This document shows positions 55,607-63,638 of a stretch of DNA of 64,000 nt, one piece after another (the first letter of the stretch is position 1; every line of letters starts with the position of its first letter). The DNA is from Flavobacteriaceae bacterium PS02293 (GTDB lineage Bacteria > Bacteroidota > Bacteroidia > Flavobacteriales > Weeksellaceae): the NCBI GenBank assembly GCA_029960045.1, contig JASCOV010000002.1:186001-250000 (forward strand). Direction: 5' to 3'. The translations under genes were made by a program, and so were the position numbers. The notes below the pieces were generated by a model that saw only the letters and a program-made list of their open reading frames with translations, made no database searches and was not told where the DNA came from.

Positions 55607-55626
55607 AAACTAACAATCGTTAGTTT
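55607..55626 (+). promoter_or_regulatory. 8-bp palindrome before hpd
   Basis: AAACTAAC (55607-55614), spacer AATC, and GTTAGTTT (55619-55626) form a perfect inverted repeat with core CTAAC-N4-GTTAG. It covers the TTTG (55624-55627) that may be the -33 element, with TATCTTGG (55643-55650) as -7. It looks like an operator for hpd. Confidence 0.65.
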
Positions 55627-55679
55627 GTTTCCGAAAAATTCTTATCTTGGCATCAACAGATATAAAAGTAAAAAGTAAA

Positions 55680-56810
55680 ATGTCAACACTCACTTTTGCC
55701 GAGAAAATCGCACAAGCCGAGAATTTTCTCCCAATCAACGGAACAGATTATTTAGAATTTTATGTGGGAAATGCCAAGCAGGCTGCCCATTTTTACAAAA
55801 CTGCATTCGGTTTTCAATCCGTAGCTTATGCTGGTCCGGAAACTGGTGTGCGAGACCGCTCGTCCTATGTTCTTCAACAAGGAAAAATCAGATTGGTTTT
55901 GACATCGGGTCTCAAATCCGATTCTCCAATTTGTGAACATCAGAAAAAACACGGCGACGGTGTCAAGATTCTTGCACTTTGGGTAGATGATGCCGAAAAA
56001 GCCTTTGAAGAAACCGTAAAACGTGGTGGAAAGCCATATCTGGAACCAAAAACTTTAACCGATGAATTCGGCGAAGTTAAAATGTCTGGAATTTACACTT
56101 ATGGCGAAACCGTTCATATGTTTGTGGAACGTAAAAATTACAGCGGTGCATTTATGCCAGGTTACGAAAAATGGGAAAGCGATTACAATCCTTCTGATGT
56201 TGGATTGTTGTACGTGGATCATTGCGTAGGAAATGTCGGCTGGGACAGGATGATTCCAACGGTGGAGTGGTACGAGAAAGTGATGGGATTTGTCAATATT
56301 CTTTCGTTTGATGACAAACAAATCAATACAGAATATTCTGCGTTGATGTCAAAAGTAATGTCCAACGGAAACGGATTTGCAAAGTTCCCAATCAACGAAC
56401 CAGCCGAGGGTCAAAGAAAATCTCAGGTTGAGGAATATCTAGATTTCTACGAAGGAGAAGGCGTTCAGCACATTGCTGTTGCTACAAAAGATATTGTGAA
56501 AACTGTTACAGAACTGAAAAGTCGTGGGATAGAATTCCTTTCGCCACCTCCAGAAGCCTATTACGAAATGATTCCTGAAAGAGTAGGAGATATCGATGAG
56601 GATATCAAAAAACTTCAAAGTTTAGGAATTTTGGTGGATTGTGATGAAGAAGGTTATCTACTTCAAATTTTCACAAAACCAGTCGAAGACAGACCAACCT
56701 TGTTCTACGAAATCATCGAAAGACATGGTGCTCAAAGCTTCGGAGCCGGAAATTTCAAAGCACTTTTCGAAGCCTTGGAAAAAGAGCAGGAGAAACGTGG
56801 CAACTTATAA
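55680..56810 (+). CDS. hpd: 4-hydroxyphenylpyruvate dioxygenase
   Basis: A 376-residue iron enzyme that turns 4-hydroxyphenylpyruvate into homogentisate. The ATG at 55680 is preferred over a TTG 33 bp upstream. Two vicinal-oxygen-chelate halves are visible, with iron ligands His in DHCVGNV (~181), His in QHIAVATKDI (~260) and Glu in LFYEIIERHGAQSFG (~345), the last in the conserved C-terminal block. It is the first gene of a pair with fahA after a terminator-like hairpin. Confidence 0.95.
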   Translation: MSTLTFAEKIAQAENFLPINGTDYLEFYVGNAKQAAHFYKTAFGFQSVAYAGPETGVRDRSSYVLQQGKIRLVLTSGLKSDSPICEHQKKHGDGVKILALWVDDAEKAFEETVKRGGKPYLEPKTLTDEFGEVKMSGIYTYGETVHMFVERKNYSGAFMPGYEKWESDYNPSDVGLLYVDHCVGNVGWDRMIPTVEWYEKVMGFVNILSFDDKQINTEYSALMSKVMSNGNGFAKFPINEPAEGQRKSQVEEYLDFYEGEGVQHIAVATKDIVKTVTELKSRGIEFLSPPPEAYYEMIPERVGDIDEDIKKLQSLGILVDCDEEGYLLQIFTKPVEDRPTLFYEIIERHGAQSFGAGNFKALFEALEKEQEKRGNL

Positions 56811-56830
56811 ACCAAATCATTCACTATAGA

Positions 56831-56864
56831 ATTAAAGCATTATTTTTAATGCTTTAATTTTTTG
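56831..56864 (+). terminator. Hairpin terminator after hpd
   Basis: ATTAAAGCATT (56831-56841) pairs with AATGCTTTAAT (56848-56858), followed by a T run. Confidence 0.75.
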
Positions 56865-56900
56865 TCTTAATTCTAACATCTAAACTCTAACTTCTATATA

Positions 56901-58154
56901 ATGAAATCATTCATAGAATATTCCTCAGATTCAGACTTTTCCATTCACAATATTCCTTTTGGTGTATGTATTTTCAATAAAGAATTTATCGCTTGTGCAA
57001 CCAGAATTGGTGACATCATTATAGATTTGGCATCATTGTATGACCTTGGTTTTTTTGATGAAATCAAAGGTTTGGAAGAAAATGTTTTCGAAGGTTATAC
57101 AATCAACGAATTCATAGAACTTGGAAAACCTATTACTAATCAAGTTCGTGAAAAAATCCAACAACTTTTATTGGAAGATTCACTTCTTTCAAAAGACGAA
57201 CGAACGATTACAGATTGCTTCTATAATCTCGACGAAATCCAAATGATGATGCCTTTGCACATTCCGAATTACACCGATTTTTACAGCAGTATCCAGCACG
57301 CCACCAATGTCGGAATGATGTTCCGAGACCCAGCCAATGCACTTCTTCCAAACTGGAAACATTTGCCGGTTGGTTATCACGGTCGTGCGTCTTCCATCGT
57401 TTTATCAGGAATCGATATCATCAGACCTTGCGGACAAATCAAACCGCCAGATGCAGACAGACCGATTTTCAGTGCTTCAAAACAGCTTGATTTCGAGTTG
57501 GAAATGGCTTTTGTCGTGAATAAAAATACAGATTTGGGCGACAGGATTTCTGTGGCTGAGGCAGAAGATGCAATTTTCGGAATGATGATTTTCAACGATT
57601 GGTCGGCGAGAGACATTCAAAGTTGGGAATATGTTCCGCTTGGTCCATTTTTAGGGAAAAATTTCGGTTCGTCTATTTCGCCTTGGATTGTGACTTTGGA
57701 AGCTTTGAAACCATTCAAAACTGAATCTCCAAAGCAAGAACCGGAAGTTTTAGATTATCTGAAATTTGATGGAGACAAAAATTACGACATCAATCTTGAA
57801 GTTTATTTGAAGCCAGAAAACTCAGAAGAAAATCTCATCTCGCAAAGCAATTACAAATTTATGTATTGGAATATGTTCCAGCAGTTGGCGCATCACACGG
57901 TTGGTGGTTGCAATGTGGAAGTTGGCGATGTTTATGCCAGCGGAACCATTTCCGGAGAAGATGAAAAATCCTACGGCTCGATGCTGGAATTATCTTGGAA
58001 AGGAACAAAGCCACTGCAATTGAAAAACGGAATCGAAAGAAAATTCATAGAAGACGGCGACACCATTACGATGAAAGCTTGGTCGGAAAAAGACGGCATC
58101 CGAGTTGGATTTGGGGAAGTTTCGGGGAAGATTTTGCCTGCGAATTTACCTTAG
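56901..58154 (+). CDS. fahA: Fumarylacetoacetase
   Basis: A 417-residue hydrolase that splits fumarylacetoacetate into fumarate and acetoacetate. The N-terminal SH3-like domain is followed by the catalytic fold: YTDFYSSIQHATNVG, LPVGYHGRASSIVLSG, DFELEMAFVVNKN, NDWSARDIQSWEYVPLGPFLGKNF and VGGCNVEVGDVYASGTISG. These are the signatures of the family (metal and catalytic His in the YTDFY..HA segment). It completes the tyrosine degradation route with hpd and hmgA. Confidence 0.95.
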   Translation: MKSFIEYSSDSDFSIHNIPFGVCIFNKEFIACATRIGDIIIDLASLYDLGFFDEIKGLEENVFEGYTINEFIELGKPITNQVREKIQQLLLEDSLLSKDERTITDCFYNLDEIQMMMPLHIPNYTDFYSSIQHATNVGMMFRDPANALLPNWKHLPVGYHGRASSIVLSGIDIIRPCGQIKPPDADRPIFSASKQLDFELEMAFVVNKNTDLGDRISVAEAEDAIFGMMIFNDWSARDIQSWEYVPLGPFLGKNFGSSISPWIVTLEALKPFKTESPKQEPEVLDYLKFDGDKNYDINLEVYLKPENSEENLISQSNYKFMYWNMFQQLAHHTVGGCNVEVGDVYASGTISGEDEKSYGSMLELSWKGTKPLQLKNGIERKFIEDGDTITMKAWSEKDGIRVGFGEVSGKILPANLP

Positions 58155-58305
58155 AATTTAAACACTTAAGTCACTTTAGATTAATAAATATTATTCACAT
58201 TAAGTTCACTTAAGTTTTAAAATCTAAAGATTTTTAATAAAATATGCTTTGGCTTTATTTGTTTTGCAAATTTAATATTAACTTAATTGTTGAAATTGCA
58301 CACAA

Positions 58306-58650
58306 ATGATTACTCAAAGAAAAATAAATGATTTAGCTTACAATATTGTCGGAGCTTGTATTGAAGTTCATAAAATTGCTGGTCCCGGCTTGTACGAGCA
58401 GGTTTATCATAAATGTCTGGAAAAGGAATTTGAAATATTAGGATTAAACTTCAAAAGTGAACTCGAAATTCCATTTTCTTATAAAGGCGAAAACGTCAAT
58501 TGTAAGTTGAAATGTGATTTTTTGATTGAAGATTTAATCGTTCTAGAGATAAAAGCTGTCAGTGAATTTTATAATATTCACAGGGCGCAAACAATGAATT
58601 ATATGAATCTATTAAAGGCTCATCGTTCCATTTTGATTAATTTTAGATAA
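58306..58650 (+). CDS. GxxExxY family protein (PD-(D/E)XK nuclease-like)
   Basis: A 114-residue protein that carries the name-giving motif GPGLYEQVYHKCLEKE (residues ~24-39) and the nuclease-like core CDFLIEDLIVLEIKAV (Asp ... Glu-x-Lys). ITQRKINDLAYNIVGACIEVH is the usual N-terminus. The family is widespread in Bacteroidota and of unknown function; nuclease activity is predicted from the fold. It stands at the left border of an AT-rich accessory region. It ends slightly short of the longest family members. Confidence 0.85.
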   Translation: MITQRKINDLAYNIVGACIEVHKIAGPGLYEQVYHKCLEKEFEILGLNFKSELEIPFSYKGENVNCKLKCDFLIEDLIVLEIKAVSEFYNIHRAQTMNYMNLLKAHRSILINFR

Positions 58651-58747
58651 CTATATACTTGAATGTACCAATTCAAATTGACATGCTATGAGATTCATTT
58701 AATAATTTGTTTAATATTTATATCTTCGTATCAAAAATATTAATACT

Positions 58748-59107
58748 ATGGAAAAAATTAGAGAAATAATTGATACGTGGACAAATAATAAATATTACAC
58801 ATTTCAATTGAAAAAATTTTATTTTGCAAGCAATCCAAACCTCAAAAATGAATATCTTTTTCGATTTACAATAAATCTTAACAGTTATTTTTGTGAATCA
58901 GAACTTATCCCTATAGAACTGACATCAGAAATTTTTCAAACTTTTAATGTAAGTAATAATTCTCTTTATCATAATGAAAATGGAGACGGAGAACGTCTCA
59001 CAAAATTTCTTGCAGATTTTGATGAAGAATTTAAGACTTTAGTTGAGGATAAAACTAGCAATTGTAACGGAACATTATTTACATCCGATCCTGTCTTTTT
59101 TAAATAA
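58748..59107 (+). CDS. Small protein of unknown function
   Basis: A 119-residue soluble protein, no recognised domain. It has a basic N-terminal half (KKFYFASNPNLKNEYLFRF) and an acidic C-terminal half (LADFDEEFKTLVEDK). No signal peptide. It has a tight pair of hairpins downstream, so it is a single-gene unit. AT-rich and with codon use typical of the accessory region. Confidence 0.6.
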   Translation: MEKIREIIDTWTNNKYYTFQLKKFYFASNPNLKNEYLFRFTINLNSYFCESELIPIELTSEIFQTFNVSNNSLYHNENGDGERLTKFLADFDEEFKTLVEDKTSNCNGTLFTSDPVFFK

Positions 59108-59133
59108 AATCTTTATACTGAAAACAAAAAATT

Positions 59134-59163
59134 AATCCAGTAAATTTTTACTGGATTTTTTTA
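59134..59163 (+). terminator. Rho-independent terminator 1
   Basis: AATCCAGTAAA (59134-59144) pairs with TTACTGGATT (59148-59157), followed by T-rich sequence. It ends the 58.7-kb gene. Confidence 0.85.
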
Positions 59164-59180
59164 ATTTATGTAATAAACTG

Positions 59181-59210
59181 AAAAAGAGCAATTTAACATT
59201 GCTCTTTTTC
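59181..59210. terminator. Rho-independent terminator 2
   Basis: AAAAAGAGCAAT (59181-59192) pairs perfectly with ATTGCTCTTTTT (59198-59209). A second terminator 24 bp after the first; its flanking A and T runs are symmetrical. Confidence 0.82.
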
Positions 59211-59279
59211 TAACTTTTACAAGTTACTGTTTCAACTTGATCAATGTTGTTGAATTGATGAAATTTAAAATCTATCACA

Positions 59280-59576
59280 ATGAAAAATTTCATCAAAATC
59301 AGTTGTTATACCAAAACAACTACTAAAACAACTACTAGTCAAGGAAACACAATTTCTGAATCTGAAAAATGTACAGAAATTAAGGTGGAATCAAGTTCGG
59401 AATCAAATAGTAGTTTAAAAAGTATGAACTTAACATTCGGGAAAATGTTTAGGTTTATTCTTTCTTTAGAAGGATTAATGTCCTTTACTGCTTATTTTAA
59501 AGATCTTCAATTTATCAATCCATTAATTATTCTAATAATTGATTCCTTGATTAATATAACAACTTCTTGTTTTTAA
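59280..59576 (+). CDS. Small protein with C-terminal hydrophobic segments, unknown
   Basis: A 98-residue protein. The N-terminal ~45 residues are Thr/Ser-rich (YTKTTTKTTTSQGNTISES), the C-terminal half is hydrophobic with two possible membrane segments (FRFILSLEGLMSFTAYF and INPLIILIIDSLINITT). No family recognised. A hairpin (GCAGCAAAACT at ~59596 with AGTTTTGCTGC at ~59620) lies between it and the transposase gene. Confidence 0.5.
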   Translation: MKNFIKISCYTKTTTKTTTSQGNTISESEKCTEIKVESSSESNSSLKSMNLTFGKMFRFILSLEGLMSFTAYFKDLQFINPLIILIIDSLINITTSCF

Positions 59577-59669
59577 AGAGGCAATTACAAGCAGCAAAAC
59601 TATTTGTAAAAAAGTTTTGCTGCATTGTTCAGCCTCGAAAAAAATTAATAATTTTATATAACAAGGAAA

Positions 59670-60626
59670 ATGTTAAATACTTATAAATCAAATAAATACA
59701 ACTCAACCTTCAATTCTTTGATAAGAATGGTTGAAGTTTTAGATACAGAAGAAAAGTGCAGAGAATATTTAGAAGAAATCAGATGGAATAATGAACCAAT
59801 TTGCCCACATTGTGGAAGTGTAAGAGAAAATCATTATCAATTAAAACAAGCTGGTAAATTTAAAGGACTTTACAAATGCAAAGATTGCAGAGAAAGATTT
59901 ACAGTAACTGTCGGAACTATGTTTGAAGGTTCTCATATTTCATTAAAGAAATGGTTTATGGCTATCTATATATTTTCTTCTCACAAAAAAGGAATTAGTA
60001 GTTCACAATTGCATAAAGATATTGATGTAACTCAAAAAACTGCTTGGTTTATGCTTAGCAGACTTAGAAATGCTTTTAAATCAAAATCAATAACAAAATT
60101 TGATGGAGTTACACAAGCTGATGAAACTTTCGTAGGAGGTAAGAATATGAAAAAACCTAAAGAAAGAAGAAAAACAAAAACTCAAGGCCGAAGTGTAAAA
60201 ACAAAAACTGTTGTATTTGGTTTGTTGAGTAATGGAATTGTCAGCACTGAAATAGTACCTAATACCAAAGGTAAAACACTAAAAACCGTTATATTAGATA
60301 TGGTTGAGGAAGGTTCTATAATTGTTACAGACGGATGGGTCGGCTATTCCGGTCTCCATAAAAATTATATACATAAAAGAATTCCACATAGTGAAGGACA
60401 ATATGTAAAAGATGAATTCCATACAAATAGCATTGAGGGATTCTGGAGTTTATTAAAACGAGGGATTCTAGGAATTTATCATTCAGCAAGCCCTAAACAT
60501 CTACAAAAATACTGTGACGAATTTGCATTTAGATACAATACAAAAAATCATACTGAAGGAGATAGATTTAATCTTGCATTACTTAATGCGACAGAGAAAC
60601 TAACTTATGAAGAACTAATCGCTTAG
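59670..60626 (+). CDS. IS1595-family transposase
   Basis: A 318-residue transposase. An N-terminal zinc ribbon (ICPHCGS .. YKCKDCRERF) is followed by the ISXO2-like catalytic domain: TQADETFVGGKN (first Asp), IVTDGWVGYSGL (second Asp) and HTNSIEGFWSLLKRGI (third catalytic Glu/Asn region). All three are intact, so it may be active. I could not find clear terminal inverted repeats or a target duplication on either side, so the element's ends are undefined and it may be a degraded insertion. Confidence 0.9.
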   Translation: MLNTYKSNKYNSTFNSLIRMVEVLDTEEKCREYLEEIRWNNEPICPHCGSVRENHYQLKQAGKFKGLYKCKDCRERFTVTVGTMFEGSHISLKKWFMAIYIFSSHKKGISSSQLHKDIDVTQKTAWFMLSRLRNAFKSKSITKFDGVTQADETFVGGKNMKKPKERRKTKTQGRSVKTKTVVFGLLSNGIVSTEIVPNTKGKTLKTVILDMVEEGSIIVTDGWVGYSGLHKNYIHKRIPHSEGQYVKDEFHTNSIEGFWSLLKRGILGIYHSASPKHLQKYCDEFAFRYNTKNHTEGDRFNLALLNATEKLTYEELIA

Positions 60627-60751
60627 TTTAGATAAACAATTCTGACTGTTTTGATTCTTCTAAATGGTACAATGTATCCTTCTGTAAGGGTGTGCAAAAG
60701 TGAGGTAATCTTTTTTAATATGCAACAGGTAAATAACACTTTTACTGTTGG

Positions 60752-60779
60752 TTGTCCACTATTTTTATCATTATCTTTG
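60752..60779 (+). promoter_or_regulatory. Flavobacterial-type promoter of the 41-residue ORF unit
   Basis: TTG (60752-60754), a 17-bp spacer and TATCTTTG (60772-60779) match the TTG/TAnnTTTG consensus well. The predicted start of the transcript is near 60786. Confidence 0.72.
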
Positions 60780-60785
60780 TAAGAT

Positions 60786-60902
60786 TAGATGGTAAATGTG
60801 GATGTATTCCACAGGCGTTAATGCTGAGCTTGTAAATAATAACAACTCAGGTGGCCGCCTGAGTTGTTGGGAGAAGGTGTTTAATTTCAAAATCCCACGC
60901 TA
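60786..60902 (+). ncRNA. Structured 5' leader with three hairpins
   Basis: After the promoter come TGTGGA/TCCACA (60797-60813, 6 bp, 5-nt loop), AACAACTCAGG/CCTGAGTTGTT (60841-60851 and 60858-60868, 11 bp perfect) and TGGGA/TCCCA (60868-60872 and 60893-60897). The start codon of the small ORF follows 6 nt after the last helix. It could be a regulatory leader (attenuator or riboswitch-like) or an sRNA. Confidence 0.55.
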
Positions 60903-61028
60903 ATGGAAGTTTTTGAAAAAGATGGTAAAGTCTATAAAAGGATTTTTACCAAAACTATCAAGAAGAATGGTAAGATTATCTACCATCCAAAAGGAGGAGT
61001 ATTTGTTTTCTGTGTAGAAGTCAAATAA
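60903..61028 (+). CDS. 41-residue small protein of unknown function
   Basis: ATG at 60903 opens a 41-codon frame: MEVFEKDGKVYKRIFTKTI, then KKNGKIIYHPKGGVFVFC and VEVK, ending TAA. It is basic and beta-hairpin-like (alternating V/Y/I residues with turns at DGK, NGK and PKGG), with no signal peptide. The position between a good promoter plus structured leader and a strong terminator, and the regular residue pattern, support it being expressed. Not recognised; too short for standard gene finders. Confidence 0.6.
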   Translation: MEVFEKDGKVYKRIFTKTIKKNGKIIYHPKGGVFVFCVEVK

Positions 61029-61040
61029 TTTCCTTTATTT

Positions 61041-61068
61041 ACTCCCTGTTACAGCAGGGAGTTTTTTA
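61041..61068 (+). terminator. Rho-independent terminator of the small-ORF unit
   Basis: ACTCCCTG (61041-61048) pairs with CAGGGAGT (61055-61062), followed by a T run. Confidence 0.92.
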
Positions 61069-61097
61069 TTTTTATAACATTTATAATATGTTATCAC

Positions 61098-61170
61098 AAA
61101 GTATCATATACTTTTGTTGTTGTATTGTTACAACAAGACAACACTACAAATATATAACATTTGTTATATA
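61098..61170. repeat. Cluster of three perfect AT-rich palindromes
   Basis: Within 73 bp: AAAGTAT/ATACTTT (61098-61114), TTGTTGTA/TACAACAA (61117-61136) and TATATAAC/GTTATATA (61151-61170). More loosely paired dyads flank them (near 61073-61093 and 61203-61227). The spacer 61069-61265 lies between a terminator and the end of a minus gene, so these are not promoter sites. Confidence 0.7.
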
Positions 61171-61265
61171 GTTGTATAACTTTATGTATTAATTGTAATA
61201 ATAAAGTACTACAAAGTGTTATACTTTTAATGTTACTATTTAGTTGATTATATCTGCTATTCAGA

Positions 61266-62609
61266 TTATAATCCTAATATATTCCTCGAAGTTCCTACAT
61301 AATCTGCAAATGAAGTATCATATACTTTTTCATCTAATGGATATGAATTACTTTCAATTATATCATCATTTAGTTTTACTATTTGTTTTAATAATTGAAG
61401 TCCGGATTTTGTAAGAGTAGTCCAGCTATTAATATTTGCTGTAGACATTCTATTTCTTTGTACTGAATAAAGTTGCATAAACTTTTCAAATTTTGCATTA
61501 TAAGATTTTGCTTGGTTTTGCAAAGCTATTTTTTTCAAATAATGCTGATCTAATTTTTTCAAATATAAATTGTCTTTTTCTAATTCTTCATATAAATAAG
61601 GCATTGCCTCAACTTTATAATAGGTAGTATTGACATATAATTGAGGATAGCCATTAAATCTGTATGGTTTATAGCCTAAAGAAATTAATTTGCCTTCAAG
61701 TTTTTGTAAATTATTTAAAGATTTAATTTCATTTAATCCAGAATTATTTATTGCATATAGCTTACCTGAATTGGTATTTTCAGCTAAGACATAATATGAA
61801 GAGATTGATGAGTCTAAATTTTCTATTGGAATTAACTCATCTTTAATTTCATCATTAGAAATAGACATTTGTTTTGATAGAATTTTGTAAGTTCCTTCTA
61901 CATTTCCATAGTCTTGATTAAATAAATCTCTAAATGTAATATAAGTTGACTTTGTACTTGGTAATTTTGATTTAACTTTCCCAAAAGTCATTTTATTTTT
62001 CTCAGGAAATAATGATATCTCCTTTTGCAAATTTAAATATGAATTTGTCTCAGATGAGGGAGTAACAGGTTGCCAATCCTGCAAATCTTTATTAACTGCA
62101 TCAATATATTCTTTGAGCATAGATTTGGATGCGTATTTACCCTTCTCATCAATAATATATAATTGTTTTTTAGGTCTCATACCATATCCATCATACTGTG
62201 ATGATTGATTATCTACAAAAAAATTAAATTTTAATTCTTTTGCTAATGCTTCGGATTTATCTAATAATATTTGATCCTTTGATTTAAAAATGTAAGAATT
62301 CAAATTTTCAATAATTTGATTTTTCTTAGCGTAAGTTGTTGAATCTTTACGTCTGGCTGATATGTAAGAATCATAAATAGGTTGAAGTCTTTTTTTCTCA
62401 TCAAGTAGCTTTTGGTAATCCTTTGTAAAAATCTTTTCATCAATAAAAGGATAGTATTCTACATTTTGTTTTTCTACTGGATAAATAACTATTTTACTTC
62501 CATTAGCTAAAGTATTAGATGCAAGTTCAAAAGTTTCTTGTGCTGAAAGTTTTGTAAATATTAGGAATAGCAGAAGTATTCCTTTGAAAAAAGAAAGTTT
62601 GGTTTTCAT
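61266..62609 (-). CDS. Exported protein of unknown function
   Basis: A 447-residue protein with signal peptide MKTKLSFFKGILLLFLIFTKLSAQ. The mature part is Lys/Asn/Tyr-rich, mostly helical (YQKLLDEKKRLQPIYDSYISARRKD), with a central beta section (TYITFRDLFNQDYGNVEGTY) and no recognised domain. It is AT-rich with accessory-type codon use. The start lies right at the edge of the repeat mosaic at 62611, which may contain its control region. Confidence 0.65.
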   Translation of the reverse strand: MKTKLSFFKGILLLFLIFTKLSAQETFELASNTLANGSKIVIYPVEKQNVEYYPFIDEKIFTKDYQKLLDEKKRLQPIYDSYISARRKDSTTYAKKNQIIENLNSYIFKSKDQILLDKSEALAKELKFNFFVDNQSSQYDGYGMRPKKQLYIIDEKGKYASKSMLKEYIDAVNKDLQDWQPVTPSSETNSYLNLQKEISLFPEKNKMTFGKVKSKLPSTKSTYITFRDLFNQDYGNVEGTYKILSKQMSISNDEIKDELIPIENLDSSISSYYVLAENTNSGKLYAINNSGLNEIKSLNNLQKLEGKLISLGYKPYRFNGYPQLYVNTTYYKVEAMPYLYEELEKDNLYLKKLDQHYLKKIALQNQAKSYNAKFEKFMQLYSVQRNRMSTANINSWTTLTKSGLQLLKQIVKLNDDIIESNSYPLDEKVYDTSFADYVGTSRNILGL

Positions 62610-62610
62610 T

Positions 62611-62786
62611 GTGTGGTAATTAAAGGTTTAAAAATAAGAAAGCGTGGACATTGTATCACGCCAACCTTAGGATTACCACACCCTAAAAAACAATGATACA
62701 AGCCACGCCAATACTGGCGTACCTCATATACATTATTTGTCTTTTCTATGTGAAGTTTACAAAACTTCGTGTGGTAATTTTAGGTT
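62611..62786. repeat. Mosaic of direct and inverted repeats
   Basis: GTGTGGTAATTAAAGGTT (62611-62628) and GTGTGGTAATTTTAGGTT (62769-62786) are direct copies, with an inverted copy at 62663-62681 (minus strand GTGTGGTAATCCTAAGGTT). CGTGGACATTGTATCA (62643-62658) is inverted to TGATACAAGCCACG (62694-62707). Hairpins ACGCCA/TGGCGT (62705-62720) and GAAGTTT/AAACTTC (62752-62768) lie between them. Confidence 0.75.
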
Positions 62787-62861
62787 GACAATAATGCAAT
62801 AATGCACGATTACTTTATAATACAAATATAATAAAATTTGTTGAGGCTGTAAAACGAAAAA

Positions 62862-62882
62862 CCCTCTGATTTAGAGGGCTTT
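62862..62882. terminator. Terminator-like hairpin without an obvious gene
   Basis: CCCTCT (62862-62867) pairs with AGAGGG (62873-62878), with A run before and T run after, so it can work in both directions. No plus-strand gene lies directly upstream in the gap 62787-62861. Confidence 0.65.
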
Positions 62883-62984
62883 TAGCTATAATCAAAATAA
62901 TATAATTTTAGTATGGTTTTCCGTAAAGACATAGATTACTTATGAATATATTAATGATATTTTTGTAGAAAAAAATCAAACTAT

Positions 62985-63284
62985 ATGAATAAACAAGACT
63001 TAATAAGAGAATTAAATCAGATAATCAATAAAGAAGTTATGCTCAATTATCGAGGCATTGAAATTAGAAGATTTGTAACATGGCCAAAGAATGTTGATTT
63101 CGATTCAAATGATTACATTTTAGAGAATATTGTATCTGACTATACAGATCCACAAAAAGAGATTGAGCCAAGTGATTTAAATTCTGGAAATTTTCAAATT
63201 TTAGAATGTTCTAAGGATAATACATTTAAAATACAATCTTTAGATTATTGTATAGATTTATACGACAATTATAAAAATTGTTGA
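62985..63284 (+). CDS. Small protein of unknown function
   Basis: A 99-residue soluble protein starting MNKQDLIRELNQIINKEVML. There is no recognised domain; the sequence alternates acidic loops with short strands (NYRGIEIRRFVTWPKNVDF). TATTTTTG (62958-62965) may be its -7 box. Its 3' end overlaps the convergent gene at 63269 by 16 bp. Confidence 0.55.
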   Translation: MNKQDLIRELNQIINKEVMLNYRGIEIRRFVTWPKNVDFDSNDYILENIVSDYTDPQKEIEPSDLNSGNFQILECSKDNTFKIQSLDYCIDLYDNYKNC

Positions 63285-63637
63285 TTTATGAAAACTCCTA
63301 ATTGCCGGCTTAAAATTTTATCAAACTCAACTATGTATGGTGTCAAATAAGATAAAGAATAGAATTTAATATTGTCAATTTCTAAAACCATATCTTTTTC
63401 AAAGTCTTCTGGTGTTTTATAACCACGAAGATCAAATGTTTGTGTAGCTTTTAAATATGAAATTCTTTTGTCTAAATTTTGTATTTGTAAGAATTCATCA
63501 AAAGTAATGGTAAATAGTGATTGAATTTGTTCAATTTTCAAATACATTTCATTATTTGACATTTTAAGAACATCTAATGTAACAGAATAATTTTCTGAAT
63601 AAAACTGATGTTTTTCTACGATTTTCAAATTCATCAT
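63269..63637 (-). CDS. Small protein of unknown function
   Basis: A 122-residue soluble protein with strand/helix alternation (MNLKIVEKHQFYSENYSVTLDVLKMSNNEMYLKIEQIQSLFTITFDEFLQ). No recognised domain. It starts 1 bp after the stop of the small acidic gene at 63639, so they form an operon, and it overlaps the convergent 62985 gene by 16 bp at the 3' end. An ATG one codon downstream is an alternative start. Confidence 0.55.
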   Translation of the reverse strand: MMNLKIVEKHQFYSENYSVTLDVLKMSNNEMYLKIEQIQSLFTITFDEFLQIQNLDKRISYLKATQTFDLRGYKTPEDFEKDMVLEIDNIKFYSLSYLTPYIVEFDKILSRQLGVFINQQFL

Positions 63638-63638
63638 A

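Noticed and set aside
59577..60700. Terminal inverted repeats of the IS1595 element
   Set aside because: A hairpin upstream and short motifs downstream do not form a matching pair; I could not define the ends by eye.
60903..61028. Retron or toxin-antitoxin reading of the small-ORF unit
   Set aside because: No reverse transcriptase gene or recognisable toxin partner is next to it.
62611..62786. Integron attC site
   Set aside because: No RYYYAAC / GTTRRRY core pairs could be placed at the block's ends, and no integrase gene is visible.
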